This document shows, piece by piece, positions 62,401 through 64,000 of a DNA stretch of 64,000 nucleotides; the first letter of the stretch is position 1, and each line of letters starts with the position of its first letter. A program made the translations under genes and the position numbers. This DNA comes from Ceratobasidium sp. AG-K (taxonomy: Eukaryota; Basidiomycota; Agaricomycetes; Cantharellales; Ceratobasidiaceae): assembly GCA_037039685.1 (NCBI GenBank), contig JAWNGF010000001.1:2418001-2482000 (forward strand). Reading direction: 5' to 3'. Under the pieces are notes generated by a model. It was given only the letters and a program-made list of their open reading frames with translations, was not told the origin of the DNA and did not search any database.

Positions 62401-64000
62401 GAGGATGTGCATAACCCTGCGACTTACCGGCTCATGAAACATCTGATTCAGACATGCAACGCAATCTGTGACCATGCCGTCCTGCTGGAGTCCCTCTCAG
62501 TTGATAGTCTCCAGTCACTGCTCGAAGAACTTACGATGCGATTGTTGCAAACTGATGATACACGAGACCAAAAAGTCAAGGACTTGTCTCGTTTCCTTAA
62601 TATGGTCATTCTGAGGCTGTTCAATACTGGACGGAAGATATCGGTACTGCGGTAGGTTCAGATTATTATCCTCAGTCGCATACCCTGACTCTAGCTGCTC
62701 ACCCAGTGCGCTCTTCAACCTGCTCCTGCAGCTGACCAAACCGTTCCCGGCTAATGGCACGACTGCCGAAGCCAAGGAAGCCAAAGTCGCCGAGCTAGTG
62801 CTGAAGTGTGTGTGGAAACTCGCTAGGAATATCCCAACGGACCTGCAGAGGGGCGCCATCGATCCCATCGAGCTCCTGCCCACACTTGAGACGTTCCTAC
62901 AAACGATTCCTCCCAATGACTGGCGACAGCGTTCGGCCAACAAAATTCCATGTGGTGACATGCCACTACGAACGATCAAGGTTATTATTCAGCATATAGT
63001 TGGTAGGTGATCATATTCTAGCAATGGACCTTTCTAATGGTATCTATTCCAGCACACTACGCTGATGAGGTCTATGAACTGCTATCGAATGCATTTGACG
63101 ATCCGTCGGCTACGATTATATACCCCTACGTCTTTCGGTAATTACTACACCTCATGCCTTTTCAAGACAGCGCCACTGAAACACAATCGTCTTTAGTATC
63201 CTCAACTCGGCGGAAAAACAACTTGCATCCGAGTCTGGAAGGCCGAGGTCGGGTACCAATGGATCGGCCCGATCAGTCTCCCCAGAGCGCCAGCCAGCTC
63301 CTCGCGCGACGCCCCCTAATGCACTACAGTCTGTCCCATCCACCTCGACGATGTCCTCACAATTCCACTCGACAGCTCCTTCAACCGCGTCCTCCAGCGT
63401 GGTTCCGAACCAGTATCAATCTGCCGCTCGGAGTAGTACCAATAGTCGTAGCCCTTCATTAAACGGGGGAGCTGGATTTCAGGGTCCGCCGATTGAAGAA
63501 CCTGATCCAGATGCCCGGCTAGATGAAATCCTAGGACACATATCGAGTGAGACTACTGGTGCACTTCATAAGGAGGGTATCACAGAATTGCACCATTTCC
63601 TCAAAGCCCATCCGCACAAGAAGGCACGCGTCGACCATCTCCTCGATCAGACCGGGCCGTCTTTCAGGAAATATATTGCACGAGCGCTGGCTAGTAGGGC
63701 CGCCGAGGACGAAGAGCGTAACTCGGCCGTGGCGGAAACGCTATACCGTAAGCTCATTCCCACCTACCCTTGTTCTGAGATTGATGGAGCTTTCATAGGA
63801 TTAGAGTCAGTTCGTCGTGACCGCGACTCTGTTCCGCCTTCCCCGACCAACCGGTCGATGACTAGCTCAAGGAGAATCAGCGGTGGTCCCGAGCATTCTC
63901 AAAGCGACGACCCCATGTCCAGGCTGCACAATATCTTTAACTATCATAGCAGACCTTCGAACGGGTCCCATCGCCCTACATCGTCGGTTACAACTCTAGG
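56412..64000 (+). CDS. XMAP215/ch-TOG-like microtubule polymerase (five TOG domains), 3' end outside window
   Basis: ATG is at 56412 (MDGAPPPEEDFSGIPIGERL). The family adds tubulin at microtubule plus ends and kinetochores (Stu2, Alp14, ch-TOG). Successive HEAT-type TOG modules can be traced: TOG1 56.5-57.4 kb (WKARVHGYEALIKTF, VRAEGTGLTQALYTYLGPAL), TOG2 57.5-58.2 kb (SSKWKDRKEALDALLEAL), TOG3 58.8-59.5 kb (AQWKVRLAALDEMNTWL), TOG4 59.7-60.4 kb (SDQWKTRKEALELLQSI), TOG5 60.9-61.7 kb (RWIIESGPTRKDLVEILHHQ). Disordered Ser/Pro linkers separate them. A C-terminal helical region (62.1-63.1 kb, DDITRVISNILSNDPG) and a Ser-rich tail run to the window edge. Many short introns. The frame breaks at 57531: EKPW in one frame versus MGSSKWKD in another, explained by one missing base. 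A product of over 2000 residues is a metazoan-like layout; yeast Stu2 has two TOGs. Confidence 0.88.

Overview
The window is nuclear DNA from a filamentous fungus, almost certainly a basidiomycete of the Agaricomycotina. The evidence is: compact genes on both strands, dense GT-AG introns of about 45-75 nt, tRNA with a CCA-less intron-containing gene, and gene families such as cellobiose dehydrogenase (CDH), DOMON-cytochrome b561, EAF and agaric-type BTB proteins. The solitary NLR-type N-terminal domain and the BTB families resemble those I associate with Ceratobasidiaceae/Rhizoctonia; that placement is a guess. Most coordinates are coding spans from start codon to stop codon, introns included.

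Layout. 1-6.7 kb: start of an NDUFA4/MLRQ-like complex I gene (-), a large unrecognised membrane glycoprotein (+), an EAF-type Pol II elongation factor (+), and a small unknown protein with a tandem exon-intron duplication (-). 6.7-8.4 kb: gene-poor, with an intron-bearing tRNA-Arg(UCU). 8.4-14.1 kb: a two-gene redox block on the minus strand, CDH followed by a DOMON-cytochrome b561 protein. 14.8-25.4 kb: housekeeping genes NDK, an SDR, the phosducin-like PLP1/TXNDC9, OMP decarboxylase (URA3), transketolase and class I CPD photolyase. 25.8-29.2 kb: dual-specificity phosphatase, solitary NLR-type N-domain, interrupted BTB protein. 30.7-40.3 kb: two large Dbl-family RhoGEF genes tail to tail. 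41.3-47.1 kb: Zn2Cys6 regulator, Cdc4-like F-box/WD40 protein, second BTB protein. 47.3-56 kb: acidic-tailed small protein, NDUFA1, a DUF676/ROG1-like serine esterase, NAA10, NDUFAF3, vacuolar proteinase A and a zinc alcohol dehydrogenase. 56.4 kb to the end: an XMAP215/ch-TOG-like microtubule polymerase with about five TOG domains, running off the window.

Themes. Complex I appears three times (NDUFA4-like, NDUFA1, assembly factor NDUFAF3). Cytoskeleton and polarity appear in the two RhoGEFs and the TOG protein. CDH plus the membrane DOMON-b561 protein is the best candidate for a linked functional system: an extracellular haem-flavin dehydrogenase next to a membrane electron carrier of the same haem-domain class.

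Data quality. At least four otherwise intact genes (URA3, RhoGEF-1, the esterase and the TOG gene) change frame in the same sense, each explained by one missing base, and at least two of these lie at short homopolymers. This suggests uncorrected deletion errors in the assembly rather than four pseudogenes. Two further genes (BTB-1, Cdc4 N-terminus) carry in-frame stops of another kind.
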